Shown piece after piece: positions 17,044 to 25,734 of a stretch of 64,000 nucleotides of DNA (positions within the stretch are counted from its first letter, which is position 1; each line of letters begins with the position of its first letter). Source of the DNA: Stenotrophomonas sp. UBA7346. GTDB taxonomy: Bacteria; Pseudomonadota; Gammaproteobacteria; Xanthomonadales; Xanthomonadaceae. The DNA is taken from NCBI GenBank assembly GCA_002471015.1, contig DKPB01000085.1:1-64000 (forward strand), written 5' to 3'. Made by a program: the position numbers and the translations under genes. The notes under the pieces were generated by a model, which worked only from the letters and a program-made list of their open reading frames with translations, searched no databases and was not told where the DNA came from.

Positions 17044-17257
17044 CCAGAGGTCCCGATTGCGGATTTCGTAGCCGCAGAGTATAGATTACGCAGGGGAACG
17101 GCTGGGGCCGGACTCTGGGGAGAGTAAGGGGATATCACTTCGATGCCGTGATGCAGATCGCGTCTCAGGCCTTGGGTGGTTGCCAATTGCTGTAAATCCG
17201 TTATTAATGCGCGGGCGCAACAAGTGCGTCCAAGTGCCCGTCGGCAGGGGAGAATCC

Positions 17258-18316
17258 GTGGGGCTTATCCCAAAAAGTCAGACGCCCATCATTGGCGTCG
17301 ACATCAGCTCGACTGCGGTAAAGCTGCTTCAGCTTTCCCGCAGTGGTAACCGTTTCCGCGTGGAACATTACGCCGTGGAACCTCTGCCGCCGAATGCGGT
17401 GGTGGAAAAGAACATCGTGGAAGTCGAAGCCGTCGGGGAGGCGATTCGACGGGCTGTGGCGCGTTCAGGCACCCGTGCCAAGAGCGCAGCGGCAGCCGTG
17501 GCCGGTTCGGCAGTGATCACCAAGGTGATCCCGATGCCGGCCGACCTGGATGAAAACGACATGGAAGCGCAGGTCGAACTGGAGGCGGTGAATTACATCC
17601 CGTACCCCATCGACGAAGTGAACCTCGATTTCGAGGTGCTGGGCATGGTTCCGAACAATCCAGAGATGGTGCAGGTGCTGTTGGCCGCATCGCGCTCGGA
17701 GAACGTGGAACTGCGCCAGTCCGCCCTGGAACTGGGCGGCCTGACCGCCAAGGTCATGGACGTGGAAGCCTTTGCCATCGAGAACGCCTTTGCGCTGGTC
17801 GCCAGTGAACTGGCCGTGCCCAGTGATGGCGTGGTGGCACTGGTCGATATCGGCGCAACCATGACCACGCTCAACGTATTGCGTGGTGGCCGCAGCCTGT
17901 ACAGCCGCGAACAGGTGTTCGGTGGCAAGCAGCTCACCGACGAGGTGATGCGCCGCTACGGCCTGAGCTACGAGGAAGCGGGCCTGGCCAAGCGCCAGGG
18001 CGGCTTGCCCGAGAGCTATGAGGTTGAAGTGCTGGAGCCGTTCAAGGAAGCCACAGTGCAGCAGATCAGCCGCCTGTTGCAGTTCTTCTATGCCGGCAGC
18101 GAATTCAATCGTGTCGACCACATCGTGCTGGCGGGTGGCTGCGCGGCGCTGGTGGGCCTGCCGACCATGGTCGAGGAACAGCTGGGCGTGGCGACCACGG
18201 TGGCCAATCCGCTGGCGCAGATGACGCTGGGCCCGAAGGTGCAGGCACATGCCCTGGCCCAGGACGCACCTGCGTTGATGATCGCGACCGGTCTTGCCAT
18301 GAGGGGGTTTGACTGA
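17258..18316 (+). CDS. pilM: Type IV pilus inner-membrane platform protein PilM
   Basis: The product is 352 residues. PilM is an actin-like (FtsA fold) cytoplasmic protein that binds the N terminus of PilN and connects the alignment complex to the pilus motor. Actin-type phosphate motifs are visible (IIGVDISSTAVKLLQL at the N terminus, VALVDIGATMTTLNV centrally, VLAGGCAAL near the C terminus). I chose the GTG at 17258, which has AGGGGAGA just upstream and starts eight codons before the fold; the frame is open 78 bp further upstream. It is the first gene of pilMNOPQ, and its stop shares one base with the pilN ATG. Confidence 0.95.
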   Translation: MGLIPKSQTPIIGVDISSTAVKLLQLSRSGNRFRVEHYAVEPLPPNAVVEKNIVEVEAVGEAIRRAVARSGTRAKSAAAAVAGSAVITKVIPMPADLDENDMEAQVELEAVNYIPYPIDEVNLDFEVLGMVPNNPEMVQVLLAASRSENVELRQSALELGGLTAKVMDVEAFAIENAFALVASELAVPSDGVVALVDIGATMTTLNVLRGGRSLYSREQVFGGKQLTDEVMRRYGLSYEEAGLAKRQGGLPESYEVEVLEPFKEATVQQISRLLQFFYAGSEFNRVDHIVLAGGCAALVGLPTMVEEQLGVATTVANPLAQMTLGPKVQAHALAQDAPALMIATGLAMRGFD

Positions 18317-19059
18317 TGGCACGGATCAATCTATTGCCATGGCGCGCCGAGCGCCGCAAACAGCGCCAGCGCGAGTTCTACGCGATGCTGGGCTTCGCTG
18401 CGCTCAGCGGCGTGGTGCTGTCCGGCTTGCTGTGGTTCTTCTACAGCCAGCAGATCAGTGGCCAGCAGGAACGCAATGCCTTCCTTGAGTCCGAGATCGC
18501 CAAGGTCAAGGAGCAGAACAAGGAAATCGAACGCCTGGACAAGCAGAAGGATCGTCTGCTGGCCCGCAAGCGGGTGATCGAGGAACTGCAGGGCAAGCGC
18601 TCGCAGATGGTGCACCTGTTCGATTCGCTGGTGCGCACCATTCCCGATGGTGTCGTGCTGACCGCGCTCAAGCAGGAAGGCGAGACGCTGACCCTTGAAG
18701 GGCGTACCCAGTCCAATGCGCGCGTCAGTGCCTACATGCGCAACCTGGAGAGCTCGGGCTGGATGAGCAATCCGGAACTGACCATCATCGAAGCGCGCGC
18801 CCAGGAGGCGGGCAGCAAGGTGGTGGACGTCAAGTCCTTGCCCTACGTATTCACGTTGAAGGTCCAACTGCCGGCACCGGGTGAAACGGCCAATCAGCAG
18901 GCGGAAGTGGTTGCAGCGCCTGCCGCGGCAACGGCCCCGGCACCGGCGGAAGTGACGGCACCGGCGGCCGCCCCGGCACCGACCAGCGCCACGCCACCGG
19001 CCGCGCCTGCAGCCCCGGCTGCCAAGGTTGAACCTGCGCAGAAGGAGGCTCGCTCGTGA
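18316..19059 (+). CDS. pilN: Type IV pilus assembly protein PilN
   Basis: The product is 247 residues. The cytoplasmic N terminus MARINLLPWR contains the I-N-L-L-P motif that docks onto PilM. One transmembrane helix follows (about 24-43), then a periplasmic coiled coil (residues 50-85) and a ferredoxin-like domain. The last ~60 residues are an alanine/proline-rich tail not found in short PilN proteins. It forms heterodimers with PilO. Translation is coupled on both sides: TGATG overlap with pilM and GTGA overlap with pilO. Confidence 0.95.
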   Translation: MARINLLPWRAERRKQRQREFYAMLGFAALSGVVLSGLLWFFYSQQISGQQERNAFLESEIAKVKEQNKEIERLDKQKDRLLARKRVIEELQGKRSQMVHLFDSLVRTIPDGVVLTALKQEGETLTLEGRTQSNARVSAYMRNLESSGWMSNPELTIIEARAQEAGSKVVDVKSLPYVFTLKVQLPAPGETANQQAEVVAAPAAATAPAPAEVTAPAAAPAPTSATPPAAPAAPAAKVEPAQKEARS

Positions 19060-19727
19060 GCAAGAAATTCAACGCCAAGGACCTGGATTTCAACAACATC
19101 GGCAATTGGCCGCGCAATGCCAAGATGGTGTTCTGCGTGATCCTGGCCTTGATCATCATGGCCCTGGCTTACCTGCTGGTGATAAGCGGTCAGCGTGACG
19201 AGCTCGCAGTACTGGAGGCCAAGGAAGTGACCTTGCGCGAGAGCTTCGAGAAGGAGCAGGCGCGCGCGGTCAACCTGGAGCCCTTGAAGCAGCAGCTGGC
19301 CCAGATGGAGCAGGTGCTGCAGCAGATGCTGCGCCAGCTGCCCAGCAAGACCGAGATGCCTGACCTGATCATCGATGTTTCGCAGACCGCGTTGTCCAGC
19401 GGCCTGAACAACGAGTTGTTCCAGCCGGGACCGGAGTCGCTGAAGGAGTTCTACGCCGAGAAGCCGATCGCGCTGCGGCTGGTGGGGGGCTATCACCAGT
19501 TTGGTGCGTTCGTCAGTGGTGTGGCATCGCTGCCGCGCGTGGTCATCCTGACCATGCATGACATCAACCTGAAGCCTAAGGATCCCAAGGGCGTGATCAC
19601 CGCAGGCGGGGCTCTGGAGCTGGCCGGTACGGTCAAGACCTATCGTTACTTGGACGACACCGAGTTGGAAGAGCAGGAAAAGCTCGCTGCTGACGCCGCC
19701 AAGGCTGCCAAAAAGGGAGGGAAGTAA
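19056..19727 (+). CDS. pilO: Type IV pilus assembly protein PilO
   Basis: The product is 223 residues. A short cytoplasmic segment is followed by a transmembrane helix (about 24-44), a coiled coil (50-90) and a ferredoxin-like periplasmic domain. It partners with PilN and contacts PilP. The start is GTG at 19056 within the pilN stop (GTGA). The C terminus is lysine/alanine-rich. Confidence 0.95.
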   Translation: MSKKFNAKDLDFNNIGNWPRNAKMVFCVILALIIMALAYLLVISGQRDELAVLEAKEVTLRESFEKEQARAVNLEPLKQQLAQMEQVLQQMLRQLPSKTEMPDLIIDVSQTALSSGLNNELFQPGPESLKEFYAEKPIALRLVGGYHQFGAFVSGVASLPRVVILTMHDINLKPKDPKGVITAGGALELAGTVKTYRYLDDTELEEQEKLAADAAKAAKKGGK

Positions 19728-19729
19728 GC

Positions 19730-20260
19730 ATGCGCAAGACTTCCTCCCTGATCGTGGGCCTGGCCGCCGTGGTGTTGCTGGGGGGCTGCATGCGCGGCGT
19801 CACCAGCGGCCCGGGCGATGTGAGCAACCTTGAAAAGTACGTTGAAGATGTACGCAAGCGCCCGGCTGAACCGCTGGAGCCCTTGCCGGTGATGCAGCAG
19901 TTCGAAACCTTCGAATATGCAGCGCAGGGCCTGCGTGACCCGTTCAGTGACGCCTGGGTGTCCGATGACGGCAACAACCAGTTGCGTCCGGATCCCAATC
20001 GCCGCAAGGAGCCGCTGGAGTCCTTCCCGCTGGATGCCCTGGACATGGTCGGCACCATTGGCAGCGGCGCGGGTGCCGTAGCCCTGGTGATGGGCCCGGA
20101 CAAGGTGACCTACCGCGTGCGCCCCGGGGTGTACATGGGCCAGAGCGATGGCCGTGTAACGGGTGTGCGCGAAGACGGTATTGAGCTTATTGAACTGGTG
20201 CCGGACGGTGCGGGTGGCTGGCTGGAACGCCCAGCCTCGCTTGCACTGGACGATCGTTGA
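19730..20260 (+). CDS. pilP: Type IV pilus assembly lipoprotein PilP
   Basis: The product is 176 residues with a lipoprotein signal; the lipobox cysteine is C20 (VLLGGC). A flexible N-terminal linker is followed by the small beta-sandwich domain that binds the secretin PilQ (GLRDPFSDAW and KVTYRVRPGVYMGQ). It links the PilN/PilO inner-membrane complex to PilQ. It starts 2 bp after pilO. Confidence 0.95.
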   Translation: MRKTSSLIVGLAAVVLLGGCMRGVTSGPGDVSNLEKYVEDVRKRPAEPLEPLPVMQQFETFEYAAQGLRDPFSDAWVSDDGNNQLRPDPNRRKEPLESFPLDALDMVGTIGSGAGAVALVMGPDKVTYRVRPGVYMGQSDGRVTGVREDGIELIELVPDGAGGWLERPASLALDDR

Positions 20261-20279
20261 TTGATTAGGGGATAGCACG

Positions 20280-22178
20280 ATGACTTTTACCAAAGCCCTG
20301 AGCCTGCGTCCCATCCGGCGCCATGCACTGGTCCGCGTCTGCGCCCTGGGAGTGGCGCTGGCAGCGGTGTGCGGCTCTTCCTTCGCAGCGCAGCTGCCGG
20401 TGTCGGGTGGCGCAACCACCGGGGCCCAGCAGAGCGTTTCTGCGGTTTCCGTCAGCAAGATCGACTTCAAGCGTGGTGAGGATGGCTCCGGCCGCCTGAT
20501 CCTGCAGTTCGACGGCCAGGGCGCCAGCCCCGACCTTCGCAGCCAGGGCAACAACGTGGTGGTTGATGTCGGCAATGCGACCCTGCCGGCCGAGCTGCAG
20601 CGCCCGCTGAACGTGGTGGACTTCGCCACCCCGGTGCAGCGCATCGATGCCAAGCCGTCCGGTGCCGGTGGTGCACAGCTGGTGCTGAGCAACAGCGGCC
20701 CTATCGAGTCGCTGGCCTACCAGACCGGCAACGAGTACGTGGTCGAGATCAGCCCGCGCAAGGAGGCTCCGGCCACCGGCGCGGTGACCTCCAGGACTGT
20801 CGCGCAGGCCGCCGCCACGGTGGCGGCACGGGGTTACACCGGGCGTCCGGTGACCTTCAACTTCCAGGACGTGCCGGTGCGCACCGTGCTGCAGTTGATC
20901 GCCGAAGAGTCCAACCTCAACGTGGTTGCTTCGGACACGGTGCAGGGCAATGTGACCCTGCGTCTGGTCAACGTGCCATGGGACCAGGCGCTGGACATCG
21001 TGCTGCGTGCCAAGGGCCTGGACAAGCGTCGCGATGGCGGTGTGATCTGGGTGGCGCCACAGCCGGAGCTGGCCAAGTTCGAGCAGGACAAGGAAGACGC
21101 GCGCATCGCGATCGAGAACCGCGTCGACCTGGTCACCGAGTACATCCAGATCAACTACCACAGCGCGGAAGCCATCTTCAAGGCGGTCACCGAAGCCAAG
21201 GGCATCGGTAACTCCAGTGGTGGCGGTGGCAGTGGCGGTAACGGGGGGAGTTCGGAACAGGAAAACGGCTTCCTCTCCGGCCGCGGCCGACTGGTGGCGG
21301 ACGAGCGCACTAACACCTTGATGATCAGCGACATTCCGAAGAAGGTCGCGCAGATGCGCGAGCTGATCAGCGTGATTGATCGGCCGGTGGACCAGGTGCT
21401 GATCGAAGGTCGCATCGTGATCGCCTCGGATACCTTTGCACGCGATCTTGGCGCCAAGTTCGGCATCGGTGGCAAGCGCAGCTACAACAATGGCGACAAC
21501 ACCGCCACCATTGGCAGCGGTGCTGCCGGTGGCGGTACCAATGCCAGCCGTGGTCTCAATGTAAGCCTGCCGGCGGGTACCTTCACCAGCGCTACGGTTA
21601 CCGGTGCGCCTAGCATCGCTTACACCCTGCTCGGTGCCAACTTCAACCTGGACCTGGAGCTGTCGGCCCTGCAGGAAGAAGGTCGCGGTGAGGTCATCTC
21701 CAATCCCCGCATCGTCACCGCCAACCAGCGTGAGGGCGTGATCAAGCAGGGTAAGGAAATCGGCTACGTGACCATTTCAGGTACCGGCGGTCAGGCAACG
21801 GCCAACGTGCAGTTCAAGGAAGTGCTGCTGGAGCTGAAGGTCACCCCGACCATCACCAAGGACAACCGCGTCTTCCTCAACATGGTTGTGAAGAAGGATG
21901 AGGTGGATGACTATCTGGAGGTTGAGAACTTCGGTGTGGTGCCGATCATCAACCGCCGAGAGGTCAACACCGCCGTGCTGGTGGAGGACGGCCAGACCGT
22001 CGTTGTTGGTGGTGTTTATGAGTTCACTGACCGCAGCAGCGTGAGCAAGGTGCCGTTCCTGGGCGATATCCCGTTCCTTGGCAACCTGTTCAAGAAGCGT
22101 GGCCGCAGCAAGGACAAGGCCGAGCTGCTGGTGTTTGTCACCCCGAAGATCCTGCGCGTGGCGCAGGCCGCCCAGTAA
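20280..22178 (+). CDS. pilQ: Type IV pilus secretin PilQ
   Basis: The product is 632 residues and forms the outer-membrane pore through which the pilus passes. After a signal peptide (ends near SSFAAQ) come one AMIN-type peptidoglycan-binding domain (about 55-150), a secretin/TonB short N-terminal domain (RPVTFNFQDVPVRTVLQLIA), an N1/KH domain with a Gly/Ser-rich loop (near 315-325, GGGGSGGNGGSS), and the C-terminal secretin domain with the signature VPFLGDIPFLGNLFK. Many PilQ proteins carry two AMIN domains; only one is obvious here. It is the last gene of the operon and a terminator follows. Confidence 0.96.
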   Translation: MTFTKALSLRPIRRHALVRVCALGVALAAVCGSSFAAQLPVSGGATTGAQQSVSAVSVSKIDFKRGEDGSGRLILQFDGQGASPDLRSQGNNVVVDVGNATLPAELQRPLNVVDFATPVQRIDAKPSGAGGAQLVLSNSGPIESLAYQTGNEYVVEISPRKEAPATGAVTSRTVAQAAATVAARGYTGRPVTFNFQDVPVRTVLQLIAEESNLNVVASDTVQGNVTLRLVNVPWDQALDIVLRAKGLDKRRDGGVIWVAPQPELAKFEQDKEDARIAIENRVDLVTEYIQINYHSAEAIFKAVTEAKGIGNSSGGGGSGGNGGSSEQENGFLSGRGRLVADERTNTLMISDIPKKVAQMRELISVIDRPVDQVLIEGRIVIASDTFARDLGAKFGIGGKRSYNNGDNTATIGSGAAGGGTNASRGLNVSLPAGTFTSATVTGAPSIAYTLLGANFNLDLELSALQEEGRGEVISNPRIVTANQREGVIKQGKEIGYVTISGTGGQATANVQFKEVLLELKVTPTITKDNRVFLNMVVKKDEVDDYLEVENFGVVPIINRREVNTAVLVEDGQTVVVGGVYEFTDRSSVSKVPFLGDIPFLGNLFKKRGRSKDKAELLVFVTPKILRVAQAAQ

Positions 22179-22196
22179 GGCGGAGCAGTCTTTCCA

Positions 22197-22225
22197 AAAG
22201 GGCCGCGTTCAGCGGCCCTTTTTCG
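22197..22225 (+). terminator. Terminator of pilMNOPQ
   Basis: AAAGGGCCGC pairs with GCGGCCCTTT around a GTTCA loop and continues into TTTC, immediately after pilQ. Confidence 0.88.
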
Positions 22226-22277
22226 TTGTGGGCAGGCGGTTGGAACCATTTCACGCTGGATCGGTCAAACTGCGCCT

Positions 22278-23297
22278 ATGAACCTGCCTCCCCAGCTTCC
22301 CGTACAGAGTGATGCGGCCCCGCCCTTGAGCGGCCTGCATCAGGAATTCACCGCGCTGCGAGATGCCTTGTCGGCCGAGATCGTGGGTCAGTCGCTGTTG
22401 GTCGACCGGCTGCTGGTCGCCTTGCTGGCCGATGGTCATCTGTTGGTGGAAGGCGCGCCGGGCCTGGCCAAGACCACCGCGATCCGGGCCCTGGCTTCGC
22501 GCATCGATGCCAGTTTCGCGCGCATCCAGTTCACCCCCGACCTGTTGCCCGCCGACCTCACCGGCACCGATATCTGGCGTCCGCAGGAAGGACGCTTTGA
22601 ATTCCAGGCCGGGCCGATCTTCCACCCCATCCTGCTCGCAGACGAGATCAACCGGGCCCCGGCCAAGGTGCAATCGGCGTTGCTCGAAGCCATGGGGGAG
22701 CGCCAGGTTACCGTGGGCCGCACCACCTATCCCTTGCCCGACGTGTTCCTGGTGATGGCCACCCAGAACCCGATCGAGCAGGAAGGCACCTTTCCGCTGC
22801 CCGAAGCGCAGCTGGATCGGTTCCTGATGCACGTGCGCATCGGCTACCCCGACGCCGGTGCGGAGACCGAGATCCTGCGGCTGGCACGCGAGCGCGCATT
22901 GCGTGCATTGCAACCGCGCGGCACGCTGGTCGAGAAGCTCTCGTTGCAGAAGATAGAGGCGGCGCGCCGCGAGGTGCTCGAGCTGCACATGGCGCCGCAA
23001 CTGGAGCGCTACCTGGTGGCGCTGGTGCTGGCCTCGCGTGATGCCAGCGCCTACGACCCCGCCTTGGCCAAACGCATCGCCTGGGGCGCAAGCCCGCGCG
23101 GTTCCATCGCGCTGGAGCGCTGCGCCCGCGCCCGAGCGTGGTTGGCCGGGCGCGACTACGTCACCCCCGACGATGTGCGCTCGGTGGCTGCCGACGTGCT
23201 GCGCCACAGGGTCTTGCCCAGCTATGAAGCAGCGGCCGAGGGTTGGGATGGCGAGCGCCTGGTTGCCGCCTTGCTCGACTGCGTGCCGCTGCCGTGA
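22278..23297 (+). CDS. MoxR-family AAA+ ATPase
   Basis: The product is 339 residues. MoxR ATPases act as chaperones together with VWA-domain partners encoded downstream. Walker A (GAPGLAKT) is at 59-66. Walker B with the MoxR signature follows (ILLADEINRAPAKVQSALLE), then sensor 1 (VMATQNPIEQEGTFPLPEAQ). It heads a tightly packed six-gene cluster (MoxR, DUF58, DUF4381, VWA, VWA-TPR, BatD) extending to 29236. The ATG at 22278 lies just after the pilQ terminator. The cellular target is not established. Confidence 0.94.
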   Translation: MNLPPQLPVQSDAAPPLSGLHQEFTALRDALSAEIVGQSLLVDRLLVALLADGHLLVEGAPGLAKTTAIRALASRIDASFARIQFTPDLLPADLTGTDIWRPQEGRFEFQAGPIFHPILLADEINRAPAKVQSALLEAMGERQVTVGRTTYPLPDVFLVMATQNPIEQEGTFPLPEAQLDRFLMHVRIGYPDAGAETEILRLARERALRALQPRGTLVEKLSLQKIEAARREVLELHMAPQLERYLVALVLASRDASAYDPALAKRIAWGASPRGSIALERCARARAWLAGRDYVTPDDVRSVAADVLRHRVLPSYEAAAEGWDGERLVAALLDCVPLP

Positions 23298-23351
23298 GCG
23301 CATCATGGTGTACGTCTTGAGTGAAAGCTGGGTCCGTCCGCAGGTGCGGCG

Positions 23352-24284
23352 ATGAAGCCCCCCGCATCGGTGGGTGTGGCTGCCGGGCAGGGCGCAGCGG
23401 ATGGCATTCGCCCGCAACTGTCCGAACTGATCGCATTGCGGCGGCACGCCGTGCGCGGTCCGGCCGCACGTCGCGGCAGTCATGCGCTGCGTGGCCAGGC
23501 CGCATCGATGCTGCGTGGGCGTGGCATGGAATACGCCGAGTCACGTGAGTACGTGGCTGGCGACGATGCCCGCCATATCGATTGGAAATTGACCGCGCGC
23601 AGCGGCTCCACCCATACCAAGACATTCCAGACCGAGCGCGAGCGGGTCACCTTGCTGGTTGCCGATACCGCTGCGGCGCTGTATTTCGGCACGCGCGTCC
23701 GCTTCAAGTCGGTGCAGGCGGCGCGTGCCGGCGCGGTTGCGGCCTGGTCGGCGCTGCGTGATGGCGACCGTGTGGCCGCGCTGCGCGGCAGCCGCCAGCA
23801 GGCGCTGGTGCCCCCCGCCGGCGGTACGCGCGGGGTATTGCGTGCGCTGGATGCGCTCAGCCGGTGGTATGCCGAGCGGCCCGCTGACGATGATGGCCTG
23901 CAGTACGCATTGGAGCAGGCCGCACGGCTGCTGCATCCAGGCGCGCGGGCGGTGGTGCTGGCCGATCCTGCCAGCGCGCAAGGCGTGCCCGCGGCCACCT
24001 GGACGGCCTTGGCAATGCATGTGGAGGTACGTTTGATCCTGCTGGTGGACCCGCTGGAAATGGACCCGCCGCATTGCGTGTTGCCGCTGGCTACGCCGGA
24101 GGGACGCATGCAGCTGGACCTGGCTGCGGCGTCGGTACGCGAGGCCTGGCATGCGGCATTGGTCGGTCCCCTGGAAACCCTGCTGCGGCAGCTGCCGGGG
24201 CGTCGCATCCAGGTCAGCAGCCTGAGCAGCGATGCTGCCAGCGATGCCTGGCTTGGCAGTGCTGTGACGGGGCAGGGCGGATGA
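23352..24284 (+). CDS. DUF58 domain-containing protein
   Basis: The product is 310 residues. The DUF58 signature is clear at E-Y-V-A-G-D-D-A-R-H-I-D-W-K-L-T-A-R, followed by a VWA-like region (VTLLVADTAAALYFGTR) in which the MIDAS residues are degenerate. DUF58 proteins are constant partners of MoxR ATPases. Unlike many family members it has no N-terminal membrane helices, so it is probably cytoplasmic. Its stop overlaps the next start (ATGA). A gap of 54 bp separates it from the MoxR gene. Confidence 0.9.
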   Translation: MKPPASVGVAAGQGAADGIRPQLSELIALRRHAVRGPAARRGSHALRGQAASMLRGRGMEYAESREYVAGDDARHIDWKLTARSGSTHTKTFQTERERVTLLVADTAAALYFGTRVRFKSVQAARAGAVAAWSALRDGDRVAALRGSRQQALVPPAGGTRGVLRALDALSRWYAERPADDDGLQYALEQAARLLHPGARAVVLADPASAQGVPAATWTALAMHVEVRLILLVDPLEMDPPHCVLPLATPEGRMQLDLAAASVREAWHAALVGPLETLLRQLPGRRIQVSSLSSDAASDAWLGSAVTGQGG

Positions 24285-24733
24285 GCGCACAACTGCCACT
24301 GCGCGACGTGCATCTGCCCACAGCACCGGGTATCTGGCCGCCGGCGCCAGGCTGGTGGCTGGTGATGGCTGCGGTACTGCTGGTGCTGGGGGGCTGGTTG
24401 CTGTGGCGTTGGTTGCAGCGGCGGCGTCGCCAGCGTTGGCTGGCGCTGTTCGACACCCAGTTGCAGGCGGCGGCCGCCGGCCCGGCGCGCCTGGCGGCTG
24501 CATCGGAATTGCTGCGACGGGCGGCGCGACGTGTGGATCGACAGGCGGTGTCGTTGCAGGGGCAAGCCTGGTTGCAGTTCCTGGATGGTGCCAAGGGACG
24601 AGAGTTCAGTGAGGGTGACGGTCGCCTGCTGCTCGATGGCGGCTTTCGTCCGCAGGTGGATGCAGCGGCGCTGGCGCGGGCATGTGATCTGGCCCGTGCG
24701 CGCTTTGTCACACTGATGGCGGGTACGCGGTGA
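24281..24733 (+). CDS. DUF4381 domain-containing membrane protein
   Basis: The product is 150 residues. The conserved opening L-R-D-V-H-L-P and P-G-I-W-P-P-A-P-G-W-W are typical of DUF4381. One transmembrane helix (about 27-44) is followed by an Arg-rich stretch and a helical domain. It is found in MoxR/Bat operons between the DUF58 and VWA genes, as here. It overlaps the genes on both sides. Function unknown. Confidence 0.88.
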   Translation: MSAQLPLRDVHLPTAPGIWPPAPGWWLVMAAVLLVLGGWLLWRWLQRRRRQRWLALFDTQLQAAAAGPARLAAASELLRRAARRVDRQAVSLQGQAWLQFLDGAKGREFSEGDGRLLLDGGFRPQVDAAALARACDLARARFVTLMAGTR

Positions 24734-25734
24734 TGCAGTCATTGCTTGCGCTGCTGCCGACGTGGGTGCCGGAGTTCGCCTGGCCCTGGTTGTGGTTGGC
24801 ACTGCCACTGCCCTTGCTGATGTATGCCTGGCCACTGCGTGAGGACGCCAGCCCGGCCTTGCGCGTGCCTTATGAATCCGCCCGCTTGCAACTGCGGGGG
24901 AAGCGGCGACGGGGCGGGGCGCTGCTGCGCTCGCTGCTGTTGTGGCTGGCGTGGTTCTGCCTGGTGGCTGCCGCTGCGCGCCCACAGCAACTGGGCGAGC
25001 CGATCGAGCCACCCCGGCAGGCGCGTCAGATGATGCTGGCGGTGGACCTGTCCGGCAGCATGAGCGAGCCCGACATGCAACTGGGTGCGCGGGTAGTGGA
25101 CCGGCTGACCGCGGCGAAAGCCGTGCTGGCCGACTTCCTGGATCGACGCGAGGGTGATCGCATCGGCCTGGTGGTGTTCGGTCAGCAGGCCTATGCCTTG
25201 ACCCCGTTGACCGCCGACCGTGCCAGCGTGCGCGAGCAGCTGCGTGACAGCGTGGTCGGCCTGGCCGGGCGTGAGACGGCGCTGGGTGATGCCATCGCAC
25301 TGTCGGTGAAGCGCCTGCGGGAGCAGCCCGAAGGCCAGCGTGTATTGATCCTGCTGACGGATGGTGTCAACACCGCCGGTGTACTGGAGCCGCTGAAGGC
25401 GGCTGACCTGGCCAAGGCAGAAGGTGTGCGGGTTTACACCGTGGCGTTCGGCGCCAGCGGCGGAGGCTCGCTGTTCGGCGTGCAGTTGCCCGGGGGCGAG
25501 GATCAGGTGGACGAAAAGACGCTGGGGAAGATTGCCAGCGAAACCGGCGGGCGTTTCTTCCGCGCACGCGATACGGATGAACTGGTGGGCATCTATGCCG
25601 AACTGGATCGGCTGGAACCGGTGAAGGATGCAGGTCCGGCGGTACGCCCGCGCATAGAACGCTATGCCTGGCCACTGGGTGTTGCCTTGCTGCTGGGGCT
25701 CATTGCGTTGGCATGGCGGGGGTGGCGGCGATGA
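24733..25734 (+). CDS. VWA-domain membrane protein (BatA-like)
   Basis: The product is 333 residues with two N-terminal transmembrane helices, a periplasmic VWA domain with an intact MIDAS (DLSGS with D105, S107, S109), and a C-terminal membrane helix (YAWPLGVALLLGLIALAW). It is the BatA-type partner in the Bacteroides aerotolerance-like operon. Either the GTG at 24730 or the ATG at 24733 could start translation; I prefer the ATG. The stop overlaps the next gene. Confidence 0.9.
   Translation: MQSLLALLPTWVPEFAWPWLWLALPLPLLMYAWPLREDASPALRVPYESARLQLRGKRRRGGALLRSLLLWLAWFCLVAAAARPQQLGEPIEPPRQARQMMLAVDLSGSMSEPDMQLGARVVDRLTAAKAVLADFLDRREGDRIGLVVFGQQAYALTPLTADRASVREQLRDSVVGLAGRETALGDAIALSVKRLREQPEGQRVLILLTDGVNTAGVLEPLKAADLAKAEGVRVYTVAFGASGGGSLFGVQLPGGEDQVDEKTLGKIASETGGRFFRARDTDELVGIYAELDRLEPVKDAGPAVRPRIERYAWPLGVALLLGLIALAWRGWRR

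Noticed and set aside
23480..25300. A 606-codon minus-strand frame across the DUF58, DUF4381 and VWA genes.
   Set aside because: It crosses three genes that have clear family signatures and coupled starts. The antisense translation is low-complexity Arg/Ala/Pro.
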